Position numbers and translations under genes: made by a program. Below, in pieces: positions 1 through 9,727 of a DNA stretch of 64,000 bases. The notes beneath the pieces were generated by a model, which saw only the letters and a list, made by a program, of their open reading frames with translations, was not told the DNA's origin and did no database searches. The DNA comes from Methanobacteriaceae archaeon (GTDB lineage Archaea > Methanobacteriota > Methanobacteria > Methanobacteriales > Methanobacteriaceae): NCBI GenBank assembly GCA_013403005.1, contig JACBOA010000001.1:326001-390000 (forward strand), read 5' to 3'. Position 1 is the first letter of the stretch, and each line of letters starts with the position of its first letter.

Positions 1-154
1 AAGTCTTGGTTCTCATCCAGACCTTCGCTTCAGAAGGATAATCATGGGGATTACTCGTCGTTTTATTAAGGATATTGAGAGCCTCCCTCGGCATATGGAA
101 CAATTGGAACTTGAAGAAAACCCATCTGGTGTGAAATGGTATTACTATCATTAA
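1..154 (+). CDS. 3' end of an unidentified protein gene (truncated by window edge)
   Basis: An open frame enters from the left edge and stops at TAA 152-154, giving about 50 C-terminal residues rich in Arg, Glu and Tyr and ending in WYYYH. The preserved piece is basic then acidic, with no membrane segment. I do not recognise the family. It lies about 85 bases upstream of dnaG on the same strand and could share its transcript. The frame is open over the whole piece and its composition looks coding, but function cannot be assigned. Confidence 0.5.
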   Translation, partial: SLGSHPDLRFRRIIMGITRRFIKDIESLPRHMEQLELEENPSGVKWYYYH

Positions 155-238
155 TAGTATTCCCAGATATTGATCTTCAGGCTTATTGTCTAGCCTCATT
201 TTATCAGTAGTATCTATGCATTGATGGAGGCCCAAAAA

Positions 239-1405
<1,167 letters not shown>

Positions 1406-1582
1406 GACTAAAGACTAAATAAATTTAAATAATTAAATTTATAATCCTTTAATTAGGGATAAAAAGATTGGATAACATTCTGATTGAAATCGTTATCCAA
1501 AAACATTTTTTTTAAATATTTCCCGATTTTTTCCCTGGTAATCCTTAAATTACAGTATAAAATAATTTGACTCTTACCTATT

Positions 1583-1652
1583 TATCATCCAGCACTATCA
1601 TCCAGTACAATAGTACAATTCACTAAATAATCCAATTCACTATTATCATCCA
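1583..1652. repeat. Short direct-repeat cluster in the dnaG-lonB-like spacer
   Basis: The 423-base gap between dnaG and the AAA+ gene holds no gene I can support. Within it TATCATCCA occurs three times (1583-1591, 1596-1604, 1644-1652) and CAATTCACTA twice (1616-1625, 1633-1642). The rest is AT-rich. The repeats could be a regulator site or simple slippage. No match to a known operator is claimed. Confidence 0.4.
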
Positions 1653-1828
1653 CTTCAATTCAATGGTAAGCAAGATAGCTTGTAAAACAAGGATCAGTTA
1701 GTTCAGATGGAATGAATTTATTTAATTCCTCTAACATATTAATTTATTGAACCCATTTATCTACACTTTAGATGTGGGAAAGTTTCACAGTGCATAACCT
1801 TTAGATAAAATAAAAATTGAGGGATATC

Positions 1829-3340
1829 ATGTATGTTAACATGAAGAAAGAGTTTTTAAATGATATTGAAAGCACTGCTGATATTTTAATTCCTAAAGAT
1901 CCCTTGGAAAGAGTTATTGGGCATGATGACATCATAAAGTTTGTTAAAATTGCTGCCAAACAAAGGAGAAATCTTTTACTGGTCGGCCCTCCGGGGATAG
2001 GGAAATCTCTCATAGCCCAAGCCATATCTTTTCACCTGGCCAAGCCCCAGGAAGAAATTACTGTTGTTAACAACCCAGAACAGCCTGAAAGACCATTTGT
2101 GGAAGTAAAAACCCGTAAGGAGATTGAAAACGAAATAGAAGATCTGCAAAGGGCTGAAGGTGAGATTGTAACTCCCCAGGAAGTTCCAGAAATTGTTGCC
2201 GAACGTTTAGGTTTCAGATGTTCCAATTGTGAGAACTATACCAGCGCCTACCAGAGCATATGTCCCCACTGCGGGTCTGATAAATATTCACACCTCAACG
2301 CCCGCAGAAAACATCTGGGGGACCTTTTAGGAATGTTTGAAATGGACAGTGGGCCAGTTAATGTTCCCCAGGACAGAGTAACCACCACTCGCATGCATCA
2401 GGGTAGAGAAGAGGTGGTGATTTATGAAAGGGCAGATGGTGACCGGATCAAAATTTTGGATCAGCACGCCCTTGAAAAAAGGAGAGAAATGGTGGAGGAG
2501 AAACCCAAAAATATAATAGTCCCCCTGGAGCGGAAGAGTTTCATCCAGGCCACCGGGGCCAGTGAAACTGAATTACTGGGAGATGTAAGGCATGATCCCT
2601 ATGGAGGTCATCCTGATCTGGGAACACAACCCTATGAAAGGGTAGTTCCTGGTGCAGTTCACGAAGCCCATGAAGGAGTTCTTTTTATTGATGAAATCGT
2701 TCATATAGCTCCTCTGCAGCGATACATATTAAGTGCCATGCAGGACAAGTACTTTCCTATTGTGGGTAGAAATCCTCAAAGCGCTGGAAGTTCAGTGAAA
2801 GTAGAAGATGTTCCCTGTGACTTCATATTTGTAGGTGCCTGTAATATCCGTGACATTCAACACATACTACCGCCTTTACGTTCTCGTATACAGGGCGAAG
2901 GATACGAAATACTCCTGAAAACTACCATGCCGGATACTGAGGAGAACCAGGCAAAAATGGCTCAGTTCGTAGCTCAGGAGATCGAAATAGATGGAAAAAT
3001 ACCACATGCCACCTTAAGTGCCGTAAAATTAATTGTGGAAGAAGCACGCAAAAGAGCTAAAATAATTGATGACCAGAAGGATTCCCTAACCTTAAGACTT
3101 CGAGATCTGGGAGGTCTTGTTCGCATGGCTGGTGATATGGCAGTTATGGAAGGAGATTCTTTAATTGATGAACGACACATAATTTTCGCCATAAAAAATG
3201 CCATATCCATAGAGGATCAGATCTTAGAACGCTATCAATCATTTGAACAGGCACTGGAAAAAGATCTTTCAACTTCACAGAAGAAGCATTCTGTGAAAAA
3301 AGGAGTATCCAATGATCATGTGGACCGCAGCTACCTTTAA
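1829..3340 (+). CDS. LonB-like AAA+ ATPase with inserted zinc ribbon, no Lon protease domain
   Basis: 503 residues. Walker A GPPGIGKS is at 53-60 and Walker B GVLFIDEI at 283-290. The region GDVRHDPYGGHPDLGT through LRSRIQGEGYE and LTLRLRDLGGLVR closely follows archaeal LonB. LonB carries transmembrane helices between Walker A and B; here that insert instead has a soluble zinc ribbon (CSNC at 131-134, CPHC at 145-148). LonB continues into a Ser-Lys protease domain; this protein ends about 35 residues after the AAA+ lid with a charged tail. It is therefore probably an unfoldase or remodelling ATPase rather than a protease. Start: GAGGG 1819-1823 lies 5 bases before ATG 1829. The substrate is unknown. 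Confidence 0.85.
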   Translation: MYVNMKKEFLNDIESTADILIPKDPLERVIGHDDIIKFVKIAAKQRRNLLLVGPPGIGKSLIAQAISFHLAKPQEEITVVNNPEQPERPFVEVKTRKEIENEIEDLQRAEGEIVTPQEVPEIVAERLGFRCSNCENYTSAYQSICPHCGSDKYSHLNARRKHLGDLLGMFEMDSGPVNVPQDRVTTTRMHQGREEVVIYERADGDRIKILDQHALEKRREMVEEKPKNIIVPLERKSFIQATGASETELLGDVRHDPYGGHPDLGTQPYERVVPGAVHEAHEGVLFIDEIVHIAPLQRYILSAMQDKYFPIVGRNPQSAGSSVKVEDVPCDFIFVGACNIRDIQHILPPLRSRIQGEGYEILLKTTMPDTEENQAKMAQFVAQEIEIDGKIPHATLSAVKLIVEEARKRAKIIDDQKDSLTLRLRDLGGLVRMAGDMAVMEGDSLIDERHIIFAIKNAISIEDQILERYQSFEQALEKDLSTSQKKHSVKKGVSNDHVDRSYL

Positions 3341-3360
3341 AATTCACGTATTAGATATTA

Positions 3361-3378
3361 TTTTTTTAAACTTTTTTT
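3361..3378 (+). terminator. Poly-T terminator candidate after the LonB-like gene
   Basis: Two T7 runs (3361-3367 and 3372-3378) lie 21 bases after the stop codon. Archaeal RNA polymerase stops at T-rich tracts, so this is the likely 3' end. No hairpin is needed or seen. Confidence 0.5.
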
Positions 3379-3517
3379 AAAGTCTTTATTATGAAATTAT
3401 ACTATTTATCTAATACTAGGTCTAGAAATGAAAAGATTTAATTATTTAAATGATGATATTGATATAGTAATAGTCTGAAATCTGGTTTAAACAATATAAT
3501 TATTAACAATTGATACC

Positions 3518-4516
3518 ATGAACCACTATTCCAAGGGAAACTGGAAATCATCCAATGGTGCTCCCACTGATATCCATAAATTTGTGGGGAATACTCCAAA
3601 TTATCCGCAGGATGAGAATTTTCTGGAAGCATATGATATTCCAGAAATGATGGAAGATTACCTTTTTGAACTGGAAATAAGGAACTACTCCCATAACACC
3701 ATCAAAACTTACCGGTCAATCATAAACAATTTCTACAATTTCCTGAAAGATGAGAAGGATCTGAATGATGAAAGGCAGGTTTTAAGAGGTTTCAAACGTT
3801 ATATTCGTTATTTGAAGCGTGAAAAGAATGTTTCACAGAATTATATTTATTTGGTGACTGTGGTAGTTAAGAAATTCTTTGAATTTGGGGGTATAACCAT
3901 CCTGGATGAGGTTCAAACTCCGAAAAGAACCAAATCACTCCCTAAATCCCTTAACGAGGATGAAGTAAAAAGCCTTATTCATGCACTGGATAATTATGAG
4001 CCAGTTGATTCATCTTCACCCACATCTGAATCTTTAAAACTCCGAAATAAGTTAATATTAGCACTTTTATATTCTTCTGGGTTGCGAGTTTCAGAACTGG
4101 TTACTCTGCAGACAAACCATGTTGATTTGGATGAAAGAACCATCAGAATACGTGGGAAAGGGGAAAAAGATAGGATAGTTCTTTTCGATGATGCTACCCG
4201 GGAAATGCTTATTGAATTCTTACAAAAAAGAACCTGTGATAGTGAATACCTTTTTGTAAACCGTAAAGGTAATCATTTAACTCCCCGCTATGTGCAGATG
4301 ATGATCAAAGATTACGCCAGGGTGGCAGGTATAAAAAAGAAGGTAACTCCCCATATCCTCCGCCACTCATTCGCCACCCACCTCTTAAAGAATGGTGTGG
4401 ATATTCGCGCCATCCAACAACTTCTAGGCCATTCAAATTTATCCACCACTCAGATATACACCAGTGTAGATATGGTAACGCTTAAAAATGTTTATGATAA
4501 GGCTAAACTGCTTTAA
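3518..4516 (+). CDS. xerA: Tyrosine recombinase XerA (chromosome dimer resolution)
   Basis: 332 residues. A SAM-like core-binding domain is near 45-135 (MEDYLFELEIRNYSHNTIKTY). The catalytic domain has Arg in SSGLRVSEL, Lys in RIRGKGEKDR, the HILRHSFATH box, the second His in LLGHSNL and nucleophile Tyr in TTQIYTSVD, so the full R-K-HxxR-H-Y set is present. The archaeal Xer acts at a dif site to resolve chromosome dimers. About 40 extra N-terminal residues precede the usual core. The start at ATG 3518 has no clear ribosome-binding site. The gene stands alone with no mobile-element partners, which argues for a housekeeping role and against a prophage integrase. Confidence 0.9.
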   Translation: MNHYSKGNWKSSNGAPTDIHKFVGNTPNYPQDENFLEAYDIPEMMEDYLFELEIRNYSHNTIKTYRSIINNFYNFLKDEKDLNDERQVLRGFKRYIRYLKREKNVSQNYIYLVTVVVKKFFEFGGITILDEVQTPKRTKSLPKSLNEDEVKSLIHALDNYEPVDSSSPTSESLKLRNKLILALLYSSGLRVSELVTLQTNHVDLDERTIRIRGKGEKDRIVLFDDATREMLIEFLQKRTCDSEYLFVNRKGNHLTPRYVQMMIKDYARVAGIKKKVTPHILRHSFATHLLKNGVDIRAIQQLLGHSNLSTTQIYTSVDMVTLKNVYDKAKLL

Positions 4517-5017
4517 AATTGTTTCATCAAATTTTTTTGTTATTAATTCTTCATAAACAGATTCTATTCATTAAAAATATTCATAAAAATTATATGGATA
4601 ATGATATTAATGAAAAAGAACATTAATAAGAATACATTTTATTAATTATTAATATAAAAGTATTATTATTTTAATATTTATCTTATTTTTTTTATCTTAT
4701 TATTTGTTCTATTATTGAACTCAAATTTTCAACTTTAAGCAGCTTTTATATCAATTATTAATTTATAATAATTTTTTAATAAATAATTTGTTCTGGAATA
4801 TATATAAAAAACATAAATTGTAAAGGCTTGCAAAGGCTAATTTCACGATTTTTTCTTCAGGGTGCATGGGTAAAAATTAAAAATGGAAAAGTATAAAACT
4901 AATGAAATCAATACTCGATATTGATATTAAATATAGAAAATAGATATCGAATTTAGATATAAATTAATAGGTGTACTGGGATCAGTAGTTGTACAAATAA
5001 GTAGTGGGAGTAGAAAA
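4517..5017. other. AT-rich intergenic region between xerA and the PadR gene
   Basis: No open frame, tRNA or RNA gene is visible in these 501 bases. The left two thirds are near-pure A/T. The right end carries the dyads described at 4915-4994. I looked for an archaeal dif-like site of two 11-base arms around a 6-base centre and found no convincing match. Confidence 0.5.
4915..4994. promoter_or_regulatory. Candidate PadR operator dyads
   Basis: TCGATAT at 4915-4921 is mirrored by ATATCGA at 4944-4950. Further on, a TGTAC near 4972 is mirrored by GTACA ending near 4994. Both dyads lie just upstream of the PadR gene. PadR regulators usually bind inverted repeats in their own promoters, so autoregulation is plausible. 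The assignment rests on position and symmetry alone. Confidence 0.35.
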
Positions 5018-5323
5018 ATGGCTTTAAATCGAAAGTTTTTCCTGGGATTTATCCGCATACACATACTCTACCATGCAAGCAAGGAAGAAATCTATGGAGT
5101 GCAGATGATTAAAGAGCTTAAAAATCATGGTTATAAAGTCAGTCCGGGTACAATGTATCCTATACTTCACTCTCTGGAAAGCGAGGGGTTTTTGAAATGT
5201 AGAAAAGAGAACGTTAACGGAAAAATAAGGAAATATTACCAAATAACATCTAAGGGTAGGAAAATCCTTCAGGAATCTCGAGTTAAAATCAATGAACTAA
5301 TAAATGAGGTTATGGATGATTAG
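5018..5323 (+). CDS. PadR-family transcriptional regulator
   Basis: 101 residues forming one winged-helix domain. The signature YGVQMIKELKNHGYKVSPG followed by TMYPILHSLESEGFL is typical of PadR, and a wing of the type KIRKYYQITSKGRK is present. It matches the short two-helix PadR subfamily, which dimerises through a C-terminal helix and represses transporter or stress genes until a ligand binds. The MFS gene on the same strand, 192 bases downstream, is the natural candidate target. The ligand is unknown. Confidence 0.9.
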   Translation: MALNRKFFLGFIRIHILYHASKEEIYGVQMIKELKNHGYKVSPGTMYPILHSLESEGFLKCRKENVNGKIRKYYQITSKGRKILQESRVKINELINEVMDD

Positions 5324-5515
5324 AGAGGTTATGATGATTAGATCTCACCTGGAAGATGACCAGAGCCTAAGGTAATATAATGGATGTTTGTAGTAGGATG
5401 CAGCGGATTATAGATTCAATTGATTATAGATTCCATTTAAAGAATTTAGATTTCTTTAAGGATTTCTTTAAGGACTTTAAGATCTTAGGTTCCATGGAAA
5501 AATTGAGGAATTTTT

Positions 5516-6703
5516 ATGTTCAAACTAAATTTTGAGTTATCAAAGGATAGTATAAAAAACAACTCCATCAAATTCATCGTTCTATTGGGAATTGTAAGCT
5601 TATTTGGTGACATGACCTATGAAGGTGCTCGCAGCATAACTGGCCCCTACTTGGCATTACTGGGTGCTAATGCTGCTGCAGTAGGTTTCGTAGCTGGATT
5701 TGGAGAGTTAATAGGTTACGCACTTCGTTTTCTCTCAGGATATCTGGCGGATAAAACAAGAAGGTACTGGTTTATGACCATTACCGGCTACGCAGTGAAC
5801 CTAATCGCAGTACCATTACTTGCTTTTGCTGGAAACTGGCCTATGGCAGCTTTTCTATTGATTGCTGAAAGAATGGGAAAAGCCATACGCACACCACCCC
5901 GTGATGTAATGTTATCCCATGCCACATCACAGGTTGGGTCTGGATGGGGATTCGGACTCCACGAAGCCATGGATCAGATCGGAGCCATTTTAGGGCCTCT
6001 GTTGGTGGCGGTGATTATGTATTGGAATGGTAATTACCAAACCAGCTTTCTATTTTTGTTCCTACCAGCAATTCTGGCTTTAACCGTACTTCTTACTTCA
6101 AGATTTTTATACCCTAACCCTCATGATTTAGAAATAAATGTCCCCCAACTGGAAACAAAAGGACTGATGAAAATATACTGGATTTACATTGTGGGGGTAA
6201 TTTTCATTGCTCTTGGATTTGCTGATTTCCCCCTAATCGCTTTTCATTTCCAAAAGGTAGAAACAGTCTCACCAGTAATGATCCCCATCTTTTATTCTGT
6301 AGCCATGGGTGTGGATGCACTGGCAGCTTTAATATTCGGAAGATTCTTTGATAAGATCGGAATGTGGGCCTTAATCATGGCAGTCACGGCATCAGCCTTT
6401 TTCGCTCCACTGGTATTCTGGGGTGGATTTAACCTGGCTTTACTGGGAATGGTATTATGGGGAGTGGGAATGGGTGCCCAAGAATCCATTATGAGGGCAG
6501 CAGTTGCGGGAATGTCACCTATTAATAGGAGAGGATCCGCCTATGGTATATTCAGCACAATTTATGGAGTTTCATGGTTCATAGGAAGTTTTGCCATGGG
6601 AATCATTTATGACTTCTCTCTCAGTTTGATGGTGATTTTTTCAGTATTAACGCAGATAATAGCAATCCTACCTCTACTATTAATCAGAAATCATCGCCCA
6701 TGA
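5516..6703 (+). CDS. MFS transporter
   Basis: 395 residues with about 11-12 hydrophobic helices and a loop rich in basic residues after helix 2 (GYLADKTRRYW), the MFS motif-A position. The sequence GDMTYEGARSITGPYLALLGA near the N-terminus is typical of an archaeal/bacterial MFS group of unknown substrate. TTGAGGA precedes ATG 5516 at suitable spacing. It sits downstream of a PadR regulator, suggesting an inducible efflux pump; the direction and substrate are inferred. Confidence 0.85.
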   Translation: MFKLNFELSKDSIKNNSIKFIVLLGIVSLFGDMTYEGARSITGPYLALLGANAAAVGFVAGFGELIGYALRFLSGYLADKTRRYWFMTITGYAVNLIAVPLLAFAGNWPMAAFLLIAERMGKAIRTPPRDVMLSHATSQVGSGWGFGLHEAMDQIGAILGPLLVAVIMYWNGNYQTSFLFLFLPAILALTVLLTSRFLYPNPHDLEINVPQLETKGLMKIYWIYIVGVIFIALGFADFPLIAFHFQKVETVSPVMIPIFYSVAMGVDALAALIFGRFFDKIGMWALIMAVTASAFFAPLVFWGGFNLALLGMVLWGVGMGAQESIMRAAVAGMSPINRRGSAYGIFSTIYGVSWFIGSFAMGIIYDFSLSLMVIFSVLTQIIAILPLLLIRNHRP

Positions 6704-6929
6704 TGTAATTCAGGCCAGAAAAACTGATTTAAAACTCAAAAAGCACATTTAATGACTTTATAATTAATTATCTCAAAGATATTTATTTATAGGGTTTTGG
6801 ACATAGTTACAACTAAGCTCAGGTATAACTGGTTCAGGATTCAAAATTAAGATCATTCAGGAGTATTTGTGAATTATGATTGTATGATTGTGAAAAATCA
6901 TCATTAAAATTTAGGGGGGTTGTTGTTTT

Positions 6930-7880
6930 TTGAGGAAATTCCCAAGGCCGTGTCTGGTTTCAAGTAAATGTATAGAATTCGAGGCCTGTCGTTACAATGG
7001 TCTTATCATCAAAAGTAGCCTGGTTGAAAAGCTTAAAAACTTCGCGGATTTTATCCCAGTTTGTCCCGAGGTGGAAATTGGACTGGGCATACCCCGGGAC
7101 CCTATTCACCTGGAGGAAAATAATGATCAGATAATGCTAATCCAACCTTCAACAGGTGCTGATTTCACCGAAAACATGGAATACTTTGCAGATTCTTTTT
7201 TGAATTCTATCGAAGTGGTAGATGGGTTCATCCTCAAAAATAAATCCCCTTCCTGCGGTATTAAAGCAGTTAAGGTTTATCCTCCCGGGGCTAAAGCAAG
7301 ACCCCGTACAGATGGAGTTGGATTGTTCGCCAGAAAGGTTTTTGAAAGTTTTCCCTATCTCCCTGTTGAGGATGAAGGCCGCCTGCGCAATCTATATTTA
7401 AGGGAAAATTACCTGACACGAATTTACACCCTAGCAGAATTCCGGGAAAATGTTGAAAATGGGGATTTCGCTAGCCTAGTTAATTTCCACCGGAAAAATA
7501 AGTTATTATTCCTATCCTACAGTCAAACTTATACCCGTAAACTGGGCAGATTGGTGGCTAATTCCTCAAAGAATTCTTTAAATGAGTTAATTGAAAAATA
7601 TAAACAGATTATGAGAAAGATGCTTGTTAAGGATCCTTTGCCACCTGCCAATATCAATGTTTTAATGCATGCTATGGGACATTTCTCTAAGGATCTCCAT
7701 CACCAGGAGAAATCATTTTTCCTGGAATCATTGGAAAAATACAGGCAGGGAAGAGTACCATTATTAGTAACTCAAAACTTACTTAAATCATGGATCATCC
7801 GTTTTAACAATGAATATCTTTCTGATCAGACTTTCTTTGAACCATACCCTGATGAACTCATGGAAATAACCTTCATTTAA
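6930..7880 (+). CDS. DUF523-DUF1722 fusion protein (TudS-like plus YbgA-like)
   Basis: 316 residues. The N-terminal half is DUF523: conserved Cys residues near 8-20 followed by RYNG, then PVCPEVEIGLGIPRDP, and a later KNKSPSCG. DUF523 includes the 2-thiouracil desulfurase TudS, whose three cysteines hold a [4Fe-4S] cluster. The C-terminal half, from about residue 170 (LVNFHRKNKLLFLSYSQ), is DUF1722, the YbgA domain. Start is TTG 6930 with GGGGGG at 6914-6919 about 10 bases upstream. It is directly followed by the class II photolyase gene; DUF1722 genes neighbour photolyase genes in other organisms too, so a role in handling damaged or thiolated pyrimidines is reasonable but unproven. Confidence 0.85.
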   Translation: MRKFPRPCLVSSKCIEFEACRYNGLIIKSSLVEKLKNFADFIPVCPEVEIGLGIPRDPIHLEENNDQIMLIQPSTGADFTENMEYFADSFLNSIEVVDGFILKNKSPSCGIKAVKVYPPGAKARPRTDGVGLFARKVFESFPYLPVEDEGRLRNLYLRENYLTRIYTLAEFRENVENGDFASLVNFHRKNKLLFLSYSQTYTRKLGRLVANSSKNSLNELIEKYKQIMRKMLVKDPLPPANINVLMHAMGHFSKDLHHQEKSFFLESLEKYRQGRVPLLVTQNLLKSWIIRFNNEYLSDQTFFEPYPDELMEITFI

Positions 7881-7980
7881 CTTAAACTATCATCAATTTT
7901 TAAATTCAAATCTTCAATATCCACCTAAAATCATTTGTATTATCCAAAGTTCTCTTGTGTTCCTTATCTTATGGAAGTTG

Positions 7981-9354
7981 ATGAACATGATCCAAAGCCA
8001 ACGGTTGAGTAAACTTAATGAGAATCCAGTACAGGAGGGGGATTATGTTTTATACTGGATGCAGGCATCTCCCCGTTCACACTATAACCATGCACTGGAA
8101 TACAGCATAATGAAGGCTAATCATCTTAAAAAGCCATTACTGGTATATTTTGGTTTAACTAATGATTTTCCAGAGGCTAATAAGAGACATTACTCCTTCT
8201 TACTTCAGGGACTTCAAAACACCAAGATTTCCCTAGAAAAGAGGGGAATAAAGATGGTGGTTCAGTTAGTTTCACCCCCTGAAGGTGCCAGGGAGTTAGC
8301 AGAAAACGCTTCCATGTTAATCACTGATAAGGGATATCTTAAAATTCAAAGAGAATGGATTCAGATGGTTATTGATAGTGTAAAGTGTCCCATGCAACAG
8401 GTAGAAACCAATGTGGTGGTTCCCCTTGAAACCGCTTCACCTAAAGAAGAATATTCTGCGGCCACCCTCCGCAGAAAGATAAATAAAAGACTAAAAGATT
8501 TTTTAGTGCCACTTAAAATGGAAAATCATCTAAAAAGCTCACAGGAACTGGATATTGAATCAATAACTCTCGATAATTTGAATAGGCTCATGAAAAGGAT
8601 GAGGCTTGATTCTAAAGTCGAATCAGTTGAACATTTTAAAGGAGGCACTGAAAATGCCCTTAAATTGCTTGATGATTTCCTTAAAAATAAGATCGATAAA
8701 TTTGAAGAGAGAAATGATCCCACCAGGGATTATCTGTCCCATATGAGTCCCTACCTTCATTTTGGTCAGATATCTCCTCTTTACATCGCACTCAAAGTTT
8801 TAAAAACCAACAGTCCTGGTAAAAATGCTTATCTGGAAGAATTAATTATAAGGCGGGAGCTGGCCATGAACTTCGTTTATTACAATCCACATTATCATCG
8901 CTTGAATTGTCTTCCAGAATGGGCTCTTAAAACTCTAATGAAACACCGAAATGATAAACGAGAATACCTGTATTCTTTTAAAGACTTTGAAAATGCAGAA
9001 ACTCATGATCCCTACTGGAATGCAGCCCAGAATGAGATGAGATATAAGGGTAAAATGCATGGTTATATGAGAATGTACTGGGGTAAAAAAATTCTCGAAT
9101 GGACCAATGAACCTGAAGAAGCTTACCAGATTGCCCTTACCCTCAATAATAAGTATGAGTTGGATGGTCGGGACCCTAATGGATTTGCAGGGGTGGCCTG
9201 GTGTTTCGGAAAGCATGACCGTGCATGGAAGGAGAGGGAAATATACGGAAAAGTACGTTACATGAATGCCAATGGTCTTAAAAGAAAATTCAAAATAGAC
9301 CTTTATGTTGATAGCATAGAAGATGTGATGAATAATACGGATATGGATGATTAA
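7981..9354 (+). CDS. phr: Class II CPD photolyase
   Basis: About 457 residues. The N-terminal photolyase Rossmann domain (YVLYWMQASPRSHYNHALEY) is followed by the FAD domain with class II hallmarks: YLEELIIRRELAMNFVYY, HDPYWNAAQNEM, MHGYMRMYWGKKILEW and YELDGRDPNGFAGVAW. It splits UV-induced cyclobutane pyrimidine dimers using blue light and reduced FAD. The longest frame begins at GTG 7957, but ATG 7981 or 7987 are better placed after the GGA at 7973; I use 7981. It lies about 100 bases after the DUF523-DUF1722 gene on the same strand. Confidence 0.93.
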   Translation: MNMIQSQRLSKLNENPVQEGDYVLYWMQASPRSHYNHALEYSIMKANHLKKPLLVYFGLTNDFPEANKRHYSFLLQGLQNTKISLEKRGIKMVVQLVSPPEGARELAENASMLITDKGYLKIQREWIQMVIDSVKCPMQQVETNVVVPLETASPKEEYSAATLRRKINKRLKDFLVPLKMENHLKSSQELDIESITLDNLNRLMKRMRLDSKVESVEHFKGGTENALKLLDDFLKNKIDKFEERNDPTRDYLSHMSPYLHFGQISPLYIALKVLKTNSPGKNAYLEELIIRRELAMNFVYYNPHYHRLNCLPEWALKTLMKHRNDKREYLYSFKDFENAETHDPYWNAAQNEMRYKGKMHGYMRMYWGKKILEWTNEPEEAYQIALTLNNKYELDGRDPNGFAGVAWCFGKHDRAWKEREIYGKVRYMNANGLKRKFKIDLYVDSIEDVMNNTDMDD

Positions 9355-9727
9355 TTAGTAAATTGGTGAATTTAGGATTTATTATTATAAATTAGGAGTT
9401 ATTGATTAATTTAGGGGATATGGATAAACAATATATAAATCCAACTGTAAAAATCATTTAAGAATTGAATTAAACAGTATCTGTCTAGTCAAGTAGGGGT
9501 TTGGGAAGTTTTCATTTTAAGAAAAGTTATATATTCATCATTGCATCTAATAAGTTAAGGAGCTTCACTGAAGCTTTGCACGGTATTTTAAAAGTTACTA
9601 GGATATTAGGATGTTAGTTAATAAGAGCATAATATCAGACTAATATCTGTCCTATGCACATTTAAAACATAATAGAAGTTGAATTGTAGGAGTATTGAAA
9701 ATTTTCATGAAGTAAAGAGTGATATGT
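9355..9727. promoter_or_regulatory. bioY upstream region with TATA box and short hairpin
   Basis: A 373-base gap with no gene. A TATA-like TTATATATTC at about 9527-9536 is followed near the expected transcript start by a perfect hairpin, AGCTTC-ACT-GAAGCT at 9561-9575. That would leave a leader of about 165 bases before bioY. I see no biotin-repressor dyad of the bacterial type. Whether the hairpin regulates anything is unknown. Confidence 0.35.

Noticed and set aside
3449..3479. ATGATGA ... CTGA, possible C/D-box sRNA before xerA
   Set aside because: Only 18 bases separate the boxes, too short for a normal guide RNA with C' and D'.
3518..4516. Tyrosine recombinase as a sign of an integrated element
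   Set aside because: It has XerA features and no flanking repeats, tRNA target or phage-like genes.
5328..5375. ATGATGA followed by AGATGAC, a possible C/D-box sRNA
   Set aside because: No proper D or D' box (CTGA) at the expected distance.
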